In this document: piece after piece, positions 22,085 to 30,788 of the stretch
Layout: the number at the start of each line of letters is the position of its first letter
How positions within the stretch are numbered: position 1 is the first letter of the stretch
DNA from: Salinicola tamaricis
GTDB taxonomy: Bacteria; Pseudomonadota; Gammaproteobacteria; Pseudomonadales; Halomonadaceae
Assembly (NCBI RefSeq): GCF_003006155.1
Contig: NZ_CP023559.1
Location: forward strand, 3,782,001-3,846,000
DNA: 64,000 nt
Reading direction: 5' to 3'
Translations under genes and position numbers: made by a program
The notes under the pieces: generated by a model
Database searches by the model: none
Told to the model about the DNA's origin: nothing
The model's input: only the letters and a program-made list of their open reading frames with translations

Positions 22085-23248
22085 TCAGTTACCGTCCCGG
22101 AGTTCATCGAAATCGCGCGTGGCACGGGTCACCTGATAGACCGAAGTGATGGTCGGGGTGAGCTGGTTGATCACCCGGTTCCAGCGGCTCAGCGGCGCGG
22201 CGGTGACATAGACGATGTCGGTGGGTTGGAGCATGAACTGCGTGCCCAGCACCAGCGCCGTGGCGTTGCGCGCGTCGAGCTGATACACGGTCGCCAGCTT
22301 GCCGCTGTCGGCCGGCGCCTGGCGGATCACGAAGATACCCTTGGCGTCGGCTTCGGCCTCGTTCATGCCACCAGCCTGAGAGAGCGCATCGGTCAGTGAC
22401 AGCCGCGAGTTGCCCATCGGCAGTGACACCGGATCGACCACCTCCCCCATCACGAACACCTTCTGGTTGCCCAGGTCGGGGACGTGCACCACATCGCCGT
22501 CGCGCAGGCGGTGGTTGGCGCTGAGGTCGCCGTCCTGGAGCATGGCGTGGACATCGATATGCTCGATCTCGTCGCCACGGGTCAGCACCACGTCATGCCA
22601 GTTGGCACTCTCGCGCATGCCGCCCGCCTGATTGATGGCATCGAGCAGCGTCAGCGGCACGTTGGTCACCGGCATGACCCCGGGCTTGTCGACCTCACCG
22701 GTGACATAGACCTTCTGGGAATTGAAACCGGCCACCTTGACGTCGACCTGCGGTGAGGCGATGTAAGCCGTCAGCCGCCGCTGCAGCTCGTCGCGCACGG
22801 CATCCACGGTGCGCCCGGCCACTTTCATTCGACCCACATAGGGGTAGAAGATGGTGCCATCACTGCCGACGGTGCTGCCGGACTCACTGCTGGGACGCTC
22901 GCCACCAGCGGGAATGGTCAGTTCGGGGTGGTCATAGACCGTCACCGAGAGCACATCGCCCACGCCGACGCGATACTGATAGGACGAGGCCGGCGACGCT
23001 TTGTCAGCGCCTTGGACGGCGTGGCTGAGCGCCGACGGATCGGGCTTTGCGGCACCCACCGTACCCGCCTGCTGGGTCCGAATCAGCCCCAGCGTGATCG
23101 GTTCGACATCGACCAGATCGTCGATGGGTGCAGAATCGGTCTCATAGCCGATGTGGCTGCCGGGGGCGAAGGCGCAACCACTGAGACCGGTAACCAGCAG
23201 CAGTGCAGCAAGACCGGCAAGGCCTCTGCCAACGCCGGCCGTTCTCAT
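22085..23248 (-). CDS. wza: Outer-membrane polysaccharide export lipoprotein
   Basis: The 387-residue protein has a lipoprotein signal with lipobox LSGC (Cys 25), a poly-export domain (YRVGVGDVLSVTVYDHPEL, FYPYVGRMKVAGRTV), two to three SLBB repeats (VYVTGEVDKPGVMPV, VFVMGEVVDP) and a C-terminal amphipathic segment (PLSRWNRVINQL). This is the outer-membrane channel for the polymer. The ATG at 23248 is chosen because it gives a standard signal peptide; the frame remains open 90 bases upstream. First gene of the operon, behind the ops element and sigma-54-like promoter. Confidence 0.92.
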   Translation of the reverse strand: MRTAGVGRGLAGLAALLLVTGLSGCAFAPGSHIGYETDSAPIDDLVDVEPITLGLIRTQQAGTVGAAKPDPSALSHAVQGADKASPASSYQYRVGVGDVLSVTVYDHPELTIPAGGERPSSESGSTVGSDGTIFYPYVGRMKVAGRTVDAVRDELQRRLTAYIASPQVDVKVAGFNSQKVYVTGEVDKPGVMPVTNVPLTLLDAINQAGGMRESANWHDVVLTRGDEIEHIDVHAMLQDGDLSANHRLRDGDVVHVPDLGNQKVFVMGEVVDPVSLPMGNSRLSLTDALSQAGGMNEAEADAKGIFVIRQAPADSGKLATVYQLDARNATALVLGTQFMLQPTDIVYVTAAPLSRWNRVINQLTPTITSVYQVTRATRDFDELRDGN

Positions 23249-23478
23249 CAGAGATCTGCCTCGCGCCGGCCAGACTGCGGCCACCCCCACCCTTTGACTC
23301 TTGCGTCTCATCCCGCTCGCCTCTGCCATTCCCGCCATCCCTGTCGCTCGACGCCGCTTGCCTGCGGCAGCATTTTCCTTGCCCCTGAATCCCTATCTGG
23401 CTGACGCCGCCTGGGCGGCATCAGTGCATTGACTCGATACGTCAAAAGAGAGACAGGCTCGGCAAATTTAAATTTAAA

Positions 23479-23492
23479 CACGCTACCGCCCC
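23479..23492 (-). promoter_or_regulatory. ops element (RfaH recruitment site) in the wza leader
   Basis: The minus strand reads GGGGCGGTAGCGTG, an exact match to the ops core GGCGGTAGCGTG of JUMPstart sequences. It is followed by TTTAAATTT and lies 231 bases before the wza start, in the right orientation for a long polysaccharide operon. Family knowledge: RfaH is recruited here to paused RNA polymerase and suppresses termination over long operons. Confidence 0.82.
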
Positions 23493-23610
23493 GAGGTTGC
23501 CATGGCATTCCCCGAAGCCCTTCATGCAATTTTTAATCCGATAAATCGCCCTAATCAGGCGCGATTTAAGCTGGGCTATCCTTCGCGGCAATCCGCTTTC
23601 AATCAAGCAA

Positions 23611-23627
23611 TGCCAAAGCCGTGCCAA
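23611..23627 (-). promoter_or_regulatory. Sigma-54-like promoter for the wza operon
   Basis: The minus strand reads TTGGCACG-GCTT-TGGCA, against the consensus YTGGCACG-N4-TTGCW: one mismatch, with the invariant GG and GC ten bases apart. Transcription would begin near 23599, about 107 bases before the ops element. No activator gene is adjacent. Confidence 0.6.
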
Positions 23628-24241
23628 CTTCATAAAAAGACACCTTTCAGAAACATTTTAATTACGCAACCACGGGCAAGACCGCATGGCCTCGGTGAAA
23701 AATCATTTTCTTGCGTATTTGATGCCCACCTTCGCGTTAGCCAGCTGTAACGAAATGGCGACAGGTTATCTGTGGCAAACACCCGACAGGGGCGGCATCG
23801 GAACCCTCGAGCGTCACCGTGCGTGTCCAGCGACACCGCTGAACGCCGTCGAAAGAGAGACTATTGAAACCAATTTTCAATGACTTGCAGGCCTACAGAG
23901 ACCACATCAGGCGGCTTGGGCTTTGGTCTTACTTCCCCTCACAGCGCGGCGTGATAATGTCGCACCTCTGCCCGCTAATCGGCCCTTTCTGGTGCACGCC
24001 CGCCAGCGACACATGCCCCTGTCGCCAATCGCTGACAACTCGACTTAGGTTTTTACAAAACCCGTTAAAACGTTGCCAAACGACACGCATCACTCCCCCT
24101 TGCCGTCGCCGCACCACCGCCTACGGTCACTGTCTCGTAACAATAACTCGCGATTCCCTTCTCAATGCCATGACCGGCGCCCGGCTACAATGAGCGCCAT
24201 TCTCGCGCCCTCCTATTTGCAAACTTATTGGCGCCGATAAT

Positions 24242-24272
24242 TTGACAACTTCCGATTGCCCCGCCGCATAAT
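24242..24272 (+). promoter_or_regulatory. Possible sigma-70 promoter for gfcABCD
   Basis: TTGACA at 24242-24247 and CATAAT at 24267-24272 are separated by 19 bases, slightly long. Transcription would begin near 24279, about 80 bases before the gfcA start codon. Confidence 0.45.
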
Positions 24273-24357
24273 ATTGGCAAGAATGTCGTCGGTCTTCGGA
24301 CCACGGGCGAGGCGTCAATCGCACTCGTTTATCTTTCCACTCAACCAGGAGCTATCT

Positions 24358-24597
24358 ATGAAGAAGCGAGCCATCTTGGCAGTCGCCTTCATGGCGGTCT
24401 CTTCGCTCGCTGCAGCCCAGGAAGTCGCCACGGGCAGCGCAGCCGGCGTGGGCACCGCCGCCAGCGCGTCGACGGCCTCGGCCGTGGGCGCCAGCACGAC
24501 CGCCTCTTCGGTGGGCGCGCTGGCCGCCGCTGGTGGCAGCGATGGAAGTGGTGGTACCGGTACCACCGGCACCACTGGTACGACCGGCACACGTTGA
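24358..24597 (+). CDS. gfcA: GfcA/YjbE-type small secreted Thr/Gly-rich protein
   Basis: The 79-residue protein has a signal peptide (MKKRAILAVAFMAVSSLAAAQ), an Ala/Ser/Thr-rich middle part and a repetitive GTGTTGTTGTTGTR tail, the pattern of E. coli GfcA and YjbE. AGGAG lies six bases before the ATG. It is the first gene of a four-gene operon whose later members match GfcB, GfcC and GfcD in order. Molecular role is unknown in the family; it is associated with group 4 capsule and colanic-like polymer secretion. Confidence 0.82.
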   Translation: MKKRAILAVAFMAVSSLAAAQEVATGSAAGVGTAASASTASAVGASTTASSVGALAAAGGSDGSGGTGTTGTTGTTGTR

Positions 24598-25271
24598 TGA
24601 GCGTATTGGCTCAGCGTTGCCGGGAAGGCCGCCCTCGGGCGGTCTTCTTCATCGGTCTCACGTTGGCGCTGTCGGGCTGCACTATCGGCAGCCAGCGCTC
24701 GCCCAGTGACGTCATCGCCAGCCTGCGCGGCCCCGACCTGGCGGCCCAGGCTGCAGCCATGCCCTATGCCTCGCTGGCGCTGGACCTGGACGGCCACGGT
24801 GGGCTGGTAGTGCTGGCCAGCCAGCAGGCCATGACCACCTACTGGCAGTTTCGCGATGGCGCGACGCTGGCACTCGAGGATGGCTATCCGGTGGCCAGCG
24901 CCGGGCTGCGCGACGAGCTGCTGGGTACGCGCATTCTCGGCGCTGACGAGACACCGCCACCGCCCTATCCGTGGCGTCGTCCGGGCAGCGAAGCGCACTA
25001 CCGGATCGAGCGTCAGTGGCAGGATACCGAGGGTAATCTGCATCAGGACAGCGCTCGTGTAGCGCTCGATTGCGCGGCACCGGCAGCGGTGGAGTTACCG
25101 TTGACACGGCGCCGGCTGGCGCGCTGCCAGGAAATATCGCACTGGGCTGGCGGCGCCATCACCGAGGCGACACTGTGGCGCGATCCCGAGGATCGCCGGC
25201 TGTGGGCTTATGCGGGCCAGCCGTGGCCGGACGCACCGACACTGACCTGGCAGATCGCCCGCCCCTGGTGA
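24597..25271 (+). CDS. gfcB: GfcB/YjbF-type outer-membrane lipoprotein
   Basis: The 224-residue protein starts at the ATG overlapping the gfcA stop (TGATG). It has a lipobox LSGC (Cys about 28) and the DUF2886/YjbF pattern, including a central SAGLRDELLGTRIL block followed by WRRPG and C-terminal ATLWRDPEDRRLWAYAGQ. It is likely an outer-membrane lipoprotein that helps polysaccharide secretion with GfcC and GfcD. Assignment leans on order in the operon and overall length. Confidence 0.8.
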   Translation: MSVLAQRCREGRPRAVFFIGLTLALSGCTIGSQRSPSDVIASLRGPDLAAQAAAMPYASLALDLDGHGGLVVLASQQAMTTYWQFRDGATLALEDGYPVASAGLRDELLGTRILGADETPPPPYPWRRPGSEAHYRIERQWQDTEGNLHQDSARVALDCAAPAAVELPLTRRRLARCQEISHWAGGAITEATLWRDPEDRRLWAYAGQPWPDAPTLTWQIARPW

Positions 25272-25330
25272 ACGACATGCCGAAGGATCGGCACGCTGCT
25301 CCTATCCACCGTCAGGGACATGACCGACAC

Positions 25331-26138
25331 ATGCGATCCCCTCTCCCCTTTGCGCTGGGCCTGCTGGCGCTGGGTGCACTCGCGTTGGATGCCGCGGCCG
25401 CGCCGCCGGCCGACGAGGCCCCCGTCACCATCGAGATCGAGGGCCGAACGGCTACGGCAACGACACTGCTGGAGGCCTGGTCGGCGCTATCGCGCCAAGA
25501 TCGGGTGAACTGGCCATTCGCCTATGTGGGTGCCGAGCGCACCGATGTTTCGACGCGCCAGACGCAGCGGCGCCTGCGCGCCGAACTCGATGCGCTCGCC
25601 ATGCAGGCCCGGCTGCAGCGCCAGACGGGACTGGCCAGCGGACTCGACGCGTGGTCGCAGGCGCTGGCTACCACGGCACCCGGGCGCATTCCGGGGGCGG
25701 GTCGACCCCACCTGGTTGATGGCACATCCACGCCACATGCCGGCACTGGCCGATCTCGATCGCCTTGGCTGGTGCGAGACACCGAGTTGGGTCGAGGCGT
25801 GGACGCCCCGGGGGGTAACGCGGCTCGACTGGCGCCCCGGCATGACCACAGAGACGCTGCTGGAGGCGCTGCCCGAGTCCGCCCGCGCCCAGAGCGAGCA
25901 CCTAGCGCTGATCGACCCGCGCGGCGGCATACGGCGTCTCGGCATGGCAGCGTGGAACCATGAATCGGCCACGCTGGTACCGGGTAGCCGGGTGGTGCTG
26001 CAACTTCCCCTGGACGAGGTGAGCGCCCGCTGGGTCGACGCCAGCCTGCCTGACTTTCTGGCCACGCGCCTGCCCGGTGATATCTGCCGTACCTTCACCC
26101 CGGACGCCGCTTCACGCCTGACCACCGCCACCGACTGA
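25331..26138 (+). CDS. gfcC: GfcC/YjbG-type periplasmic capsule protein (frame break near 25694)
   Basis: About 268 residues. An N-terminal signal peptide (MRSPLPFALGLLALGALAL) leads into a beta-grasp-like protein. The frame changes at a run of five Gs: ATTAPGRIPG then GRVDPTWLMAHPRHMPAL, where one G too many explains the shift. The second part (RLDWRPGMTTETLLEALPE, CRTFTPDAASRL) is intact to the stop at 26138. Family knowledge: GfcC is a soluble periplasmic protein of group 4 capsule secretion, structurally related to parts of Wza. Confidence 0.8.
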
Positions 26139-26151
26139 CGACGCCCCGAGC

Positions 26152-28293
26152 ATGATGCTTCCGATCTCCCGCCGTTCCCGCACGCTGCGCCGTGCGACTC
26201 CCGCCATGGGGCTTTCGCTGCCTCTGCTGCTTGGCGCCGCGCCCCACGCCATCGCCGAGCTCGGCGCCGCACAGAGCGATTTCGGGGGTGTCGGCCTGAT
26301 GCAGACACCCAGTGCGCGCATGGCACCGCTGGGCGAGATCTCGCTGCACTACAACCACGTCTCGCCCTATTCACGCTATCAGGTCAGCGTGCAGCCGATG
26401 GATTGGCTCGAGGCAGGCTTTCGCTACACCTCGATCGGCAACCGCGACTACCGCGCCTCCGGCGACGCCGAGCGGGATTACCTCGACAAGGGCATCGACT
26501 TCAAGCTCAGGCTGCATCAAGAAGATCGCTACATGCCGGCGCTGGCGCTCGGCTTTCGCGACTTCGGCGGCACCGGGCTGTTCGGCAGCGAATACCTGGT
26601 GGCGAGCAAGCGCTGGAACGACTTCGACTTCACCTTGGGCCTGGGCTGGGGCTATCTGGGCGCCGGTGGCGGGCTCGGCAACCCACTCTCGGCGCTCTCC
26701 GGACGCTTCGATTCACGCCGCAGCGAGAACCCGGAAGAGGCCGGCGACTTCGAGTTCGGCGATCTGTTCAGCGGCGATATCGGCGTCTTCGGCGGGGTCG
26801 AATACCAGACCCCGTGGGAGCCGCTGACGCTGCAGCTCGAGTACGACGGCAACGACTATCGCTCGGAGCCCCTCGACAACCCCCAGCGTCAGCGCTCGCC
26901 GCTCAATCTGGGCGCGCGCTGGCGCCTCGGCGAGCACCTCTCGCTGGCGGCGGGCTGGGAACGCGGCGACACCGCCATGCTCGGCCTCACCCTGAGTGCC
27001 AATCTGGCCGGGGCGAGCCAGGCCAAGACCGGCGACCCCCACCCGGTCACGGTGGCCGAGCCGCCGTCGCGCACCACCGACGACTGGCAGGCAGTCAGCC
27101 GCGACCTTCAGGCCAATGCCGGGATGCGCGTGCACCGCATCACCCGGCGCGATGACGAGCTGGTGGTCGAGGCGGAAGCCACCCGCTACCGTTCGCTGCT
27201 GGTCAGCGAGGGGCGCGCCAACCGCATCCTCAACAACCGCACCGCCGACGACATCGACACCTACCGCTACCGCTGGCAGAGCGCTGGCATGGGCCTGCGC
27301 GACGACGTTCACGACCGCCACGCCTTTCGTCGCGCCGCCGCCTCGGCCGCCTATGATCAACAGTATCACTACGGACTCTACGCCTCCGCCCTGACCCGGC
27401 CCGACGACGGCGCACCGGACGGGGAGCAGCTCTACACCGACGATCTCGCAGGCTTCGACTGGCAGCTGGCACCGGGTCTCAACCAGAACATCGGGGGCCC
27501 GGACGGCTTCCTCTACCAGCTCTACGCCAAGCTCGATGCCAACTACCGCACCGACGCCAACGGCTGGTTCAGTGGCCAGCTGGCGCTCAATCTGTTCGAC
27601 AACCTGGACCGCTACGACTACATCGCCGACTCCAAGCTGCCGCGGGTGCGCACGCACATCGGCGACTATCTCGACCAGACCAGCCTCGGCATCTACAACC
27701 TGCAGTACACGCGTACCGCGCGCCTGGGCGAAAACTGGTACGGCATGGCCTACGCCGGCCTGCTGGAGATGATGTACGCCGGCGGCGGCGGTGAGGTGCT
27801 CTATCGCCCCTTCGACAGCCCGGTCGCCTTCGGCGTCGATCTCAACTGGGTCAAGCAGCGCGACTTCGATCAGCGCTTCGGCCTGCGTGACTATTCGACC
27901 TGGACCGGGCACGCCACCGCCTATATCGAGACCGGGGTCGAGGACGTGCTCGCACAGGTCAGCGTGGGGCGCTATCTGGCCGGCGACCTGGGGGTCACCT
28001 TCGATCTCTCGCGCCAGTTCGACTCCGGGGTACGCGTGGGTGCGTGGTCGACCTTCACCGATGCCGGCGACGACTACGGCGAGGGTAGCTTCGACAAGGG
28101 CTTCTACGTCTCGATTCCGTTCGACGCCTTCTTCGATACCTCGAGCCGCAACGCCACCACTATCGCCTGGCAGCCGCTGACCCGCGACGGCGGGGCGCGC
28201 CTGGCGCGGCGCTACACCCTCTACGGGCTGACCCAGGATCGCGAGATGGGGCACTACTGGCAGGATTACGATCGGGTGTGGGATGAGCCCTGA
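26152..28293 (+). CDS. gfcD: GfcD/YjbH-type outer-membrane beta-barrel protein
   Basis: The 713-residue protein has a signal peptide ending near APHAIA and the start of the YjbH family (GGVGLMQTPSARMAPLGEISLHYNHVSPYSRY). Aromatic-rich alternating strands follow, with a second family block near the C-terminus (SVGRYLAGDLGVTFDLSRQFDSG) and a final aromatic-rich strand. Recent structural work on the family predicts two side-by-side barrels that exit polysaccharide. It is the last gene of the gfc operon, 14 bases after gfcC. Confidence 0.9.
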   Translation: MMLPISRRSRTLRRATPAMGLSLPLLLGAAPHAIAELGAAQSDFGGVGLMQTPSARMAPLGEISLHYNHVSPYSRYQVSVQPMDWLEAGFRYTSIGNRDYRASGDAERDYLDKGIDFKLRLHQEDRYMPALALGFRDFGGTGLFGSEYLVASKRWNDFDFTLGLGWGYLGAGGGLGNPLSALSGRFDSRRSENPEEAGDFEFGDLFSGDIGVFGGVEYQTPWEPLTLQLEYDGNDYRSEPLDNPQRQRSPLNLGARWRLGEHLSLAAGWERGDTAMLGLTLSANLAGASQAKTGDPHPVTVAEPPSRTTDDWQAVSRDLQANAGMRVHRITRRDDELVVEAEATRYRSLLVSEGRANRILNNRTADDIDTYRYRWQSAGMGLRDDVHDRHAFRRAAASAAYDQQYHYGLYASALTRPDDGAPDGEQLYTDDLAGFDWQLAPGLNQNIGGPDGFLYQLYAKLDANYRTDANGWFSGQLALNLFDNLDRYDYIADSKLPRVRTHIGDYLDQTSLGIYNLQYTRTARLGENWYGMAYAGLLEMMYAGGGGEVLYRPFDSPVAFGVDLNWVKQRDFDQRFGLRDYSTWTGHATAYIETGVEDVLAQVSVGRYLAGDLGVTFDLSRQFDSGVRVGAWSTFTDAGDDYGEGSFDKGFYVSIPFDAFFDTSSRNATTIAWQPLTRDGGARLARRYTLYGLTQDREMGHYWQDYDRVWDEP

Positions 28294-28588
28294 AGACGAT
28301 GTGTTTCACCAGGTGCTGTCTGAAAAGTCGACGAGCGAAGGCAAGGCCGGGGCGCGCAGCTAAGGCAAAAATCGGCGAAAACGGACCGGGCTGGCGCTCC
28401 AGTTTACGGGGTGTAAATGAGCATTTTGACGGGGGCACCGAGCTCGGGCTGGCGCTCCAGCCGATTTTTAACGCCGTATGGACGAGCGCAGGCATTTTTC
28501 AGACAAAGCGTAGGGTGCCGAATCCGGCGAGTTCGCGTGCTTCCAGGCGCTACACTGGGGTCACCTGCGGCTCGCCGGACTCGTATCC
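28294..28588. repeat. 295-bp intergenic region with direct and inverted repeats
   Basis: No gene is seen. GGGCTGGCGCTCCAG occurs near 28388 and again near 28447, and AAAAATCGG near 28366 is matched by CCGATTTTT near 28460, so much of the interval could fold. It may terminate the gfc transcript or be a small dispersed repeat. No transposase is nearby. Confidence 0.45.
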
Positions 28589-30064
28589 ATGCACGACGCC
28601 TCCAAACTCAGCGCGACCGATGTCAGCGCGCCTCTGCCCGACACCCCCCGGCTCGACGCCTCCAGCCCCCAGGCGAGCGAACTCGAAGCGCCGTTCTCGC
28701 TCACCCCCGAGCAGTGCCGGCTGGCGCGCCTGGCCCGGGACGCGCGCTTCGACGGCCGCTTCTTCATCGGCGTCGTCACCACCGGTATCTACTGCCGCCC
28801 GATCTGCCCGGTAATGCCCCCGCACGAAGAGAACGTGCGCTACTTCGGCTCGGCGATCGCCGCCGCCGCCGCGGGCTTCCGGCCCTGCCTGCGCTGCCGC
28901 CCGGACAGCGCCCCCCGCTCACCCGCCTGGCGCGGCACCCACACCACACTGAGCCGGGCACTGGCGCTGATCGATGCCGGTAGTCTGCAGCGCGGCAGCG
29001 TGGCCGCACTGTGTCAGCGTCTGGGCATCGGTGAACGCTATCTACGCCAGCTGTTCCAGCGTCATCTGGGGGTATCGCCCAAGACCTACGCGCTCTATCG
29101 CCAGTGCCTGCTCGCCAAGCAGTTGCTCCACGACACCGCATTGCCGATCACCGATATCGCCTATGCCAGCGGCTTTGGCAGCCTGCGCCGCTTCAATGAC
29201 GCTTTTCGACGCCAGCTACATCTCAGCCCCAGCGCGGTGCGCCGCCGGCGTGGCGATTCACAGGCGCCACTGACACTCACGCTCACCTATCGCCCACCCT
29301 ACGACTGGGCGCGTCTACGCCACTTCCACGCTCTGCACCAGTTGGCGGGGCTGGAGTGGATCGATGACGAGCACTTCGGACGCACCTTCCGCCTGGGTGA
29401 GGTCACCGGATATTTCACCGCACGTCACCTGCCCGACCGCCACGCCTTTGCCGTCAGTCTGGCGCTGAGCGATCTTGCCGCGCTCGACGAAGTGATTCGC
29501 TGCCTGCGCCGGATGCTCGATCTGGATGCCGATACCCAGACGATCGAAGGCCATCTCGCCGCGGCACTGCCGGGGCTCGCGCTGAGTCCCGGGCTGCGCC
29601 TGCCCGGCGTCTGGGACCTGTTCGAGGCAGGCGTGCGCGCGGTGCTCGGCCAGCAGATCTCGGTTGCCGCCGCCACCCGCCTGCTGCAGCAGTTGATCGA
29701 CCAGTTGGGCGAGCAGGATGACGCCGGGCGCCGCCGTTTCCCCACGCCAGCAGCGATCGCCGCCAGCGATCTGGCCTTCCTCAAGCTGCCGGGGGCACGG
29801 CGCGAGACGCTGAAGCGATTCGCCACCGCCTATCGTGATGGCGAGCTCGGCGACGACCCTGCGAGCTGGCAGCGGCTCAAGGGTATCGGGCCCTGGACCG
29901 CCAAGGTCGCAGCCTTCCGCGGCCTCAGCGATCCCGATGTCTGGCTCGATGGCGATGTCGGTCTGCGCCGTGCGCTGGCGCGTCAACCGCAGCCGCTCGA
30001 CCCCGCCCGCGCCGCACCCTGGCGCAGCTACCTCACCCTACAACTGTGGAATACCGTGATATGA
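28589..30064 (+). CDS. alkA: Ada-N/AraC/AlkA fusion: methylation-responsive regulator and 3-methyladenine glycosylase
   Basis: The 491-residue protein joins three parts. An Ada-type zinc/phosphotriester-acceptor domain spans about 45-125 (FFIGVVTTGIYCRPICP, CLRCRPDSAP, with four cysteines). An AraC helix-turn-helix spans about 130-225 (LGVSPKTYALYRQ, ASGFGSLRRFNDAFRR). An AlkA glycosylase follows (VRAVLGQQISVAAATRLL, LKGIGPWTAKVAA, catalytic Asp in DPDVWLDGDVGLRR). It should excise alkylated bases and may switch on itself after methyl transfer. The fused cysteine methyltransferase of classical Ada is missing; that activity is the next gene, coupled by ATGA. Confidence 0.9.
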   Translation: MHDASKLSATDVSAPLPDTPRLDASSPQASELEAPFSLTPEQCRLARLARDARFDGRFFIGVVTTGIYCRPICPVMPPHEENVRYFGSAIAAAAAGFRPCLRCRPDSAPRSPAWRGTHTTLSRALALIDAGSLQRGSVAALCQRLGIGERYLRQLFQRHLGVSPKTYALYRQCLLAKQLLHDTALPITDIAYASGFGSLRRFNDAFRRQLHLSPSAVRRRRGDSQAPLTLTLTYRPPYDWARLRHFHALHQLAGLEWIDDEHFGRTFRLGEVTGYFTARHLPDRHAFAVSLALSDLAALDEVIRCLRRMLDLDADTQTIEGHLAAALPGLALSPGLRLPGVWDLFEAGVRAVLGQQISVAAATRLLQQLIDQLGEQDDAGRRRFPTPAAIAASDLAFLKLPGARRETLKRFATAYRDGELGDDPASWQRLKGIGPWTAKVAAFRGLSDPDVWLDGDVGLRRALARQPQPLDPARAAPWRSYLTLQLWNTVI

Positions 30065-30585
30065 ACGCATCGCTGTCTTTCGTCGCTCCCTGCCCGCTCC
30101 CCCATCACGCCGAGGCGTGCCAGCGCTACACCCCGCCCGCCGGCGTGCCGCTGGGCGAGATCGAGATCCGCGCCAGCGCGGCCGGTCTGACCTGGGTCGG
30201 CTTCGTCACCGACGCCTGCGGCGACGCCCGGCCGAGTGCCCTCACCCGGCGCTGTGCACAGCAGCTCGACGCTTATTTCGCCGGCGAGCTCACCCATTTC
30301 GAGCTACCACTGGCGCCCGCCGGCACCGAGTTCCAGCGCCGTGTATGGCAGGCGCTGACCACGATCGCCTTCGGCGAGACCCGTTCCTACGCCGAACAGG
30401 CCCAGGCCATCGGCCACCCCAGCGCCACCCGCGCGGTGGGTGCCGCCAATGGTCGCAATCCTTTGGCGATCGTGGTGCCGTGCCATCGGGTGATCGGCGC
30501 CAACGGCCACCTCACCGGGTACGCTGGCGGGCTCGAACGCAAGCGCTGGCTGTTGGGACATGAGGGGCACGCCATGGCGAACTAG
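30061..30585 (+). CDS. ogt: O6-methylguanine-DNA methyltransferase
   Basis: The 174-residue suicide repair enzyme has the DNA-binding helix FQRRVWQALTTIAFGETRSYAEQA, the arginine finger RAVGAANGRNP and the active site VVPCHRVIG. Its ATG at 30061 overlaps the alkA stop. A complementary pair with the fusion protein upstream: base excision plus direct reversal. Confidence 0.94.
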   Translation: MNASLSFVAPCPLPHHAEACQRYTPPAGVPLGEIEIRASAAGLTWVGFVTDACGDARPSALTRRCAQQLDAYFAGELTHFELPLAPAGTEFQRRVWQALTTIAFGETRSYAEQAQAIGHPSATRAVGAANGRNPLAIVVPCHRVIGANGHLTGYAGGLERKRWLLGHEGHAMAN

Positions 30586-30788
30586 AGACGAGATAACCAC
30601 GCACGTCGGGCCTCGAAAACGAGAATTGCAATCAGCAAAATTTCTGGCAGATAGTCCCTGCTGGCCTGGCTGAGATCGAACCGAGCAATCCATTTGTCAA
30701 CAAGTGTAAACAATCGAGAACGCTAGTCGACTAACGATGGCAACGGGCCTTACCTTCCTTCTTACTACCCACGAAGGGGATCCATGCC

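Larger units (their letters stand above)
23249..24357. other. 1.1-kb AT-rich divergent regulatory region between wza and gfcA
   Basis: The base composition drops sharply against the flanking genes, with A/T tracts between about 23460 and 23700 and again at 24030-24300. Short open frames here show no family resemblance or ribosome sites. It contains the ops element, a sigma-54-like promoter, a sigma-70-like promoter, and a GCCGCC/GGCGGC hairpin at 23402-23423 in the wza leader. Its length and composition fit a target for H-NS/MvaT silencing (inference). Confidence 0.75.

Noticed and set aside
23502-23750. Possible 82-residue gene in the AT-rich wza/gfcA gap
   Set aside because: No ribosome site, no family resemblance, and it covers the sigma-54-like promoter of the opposite strand.
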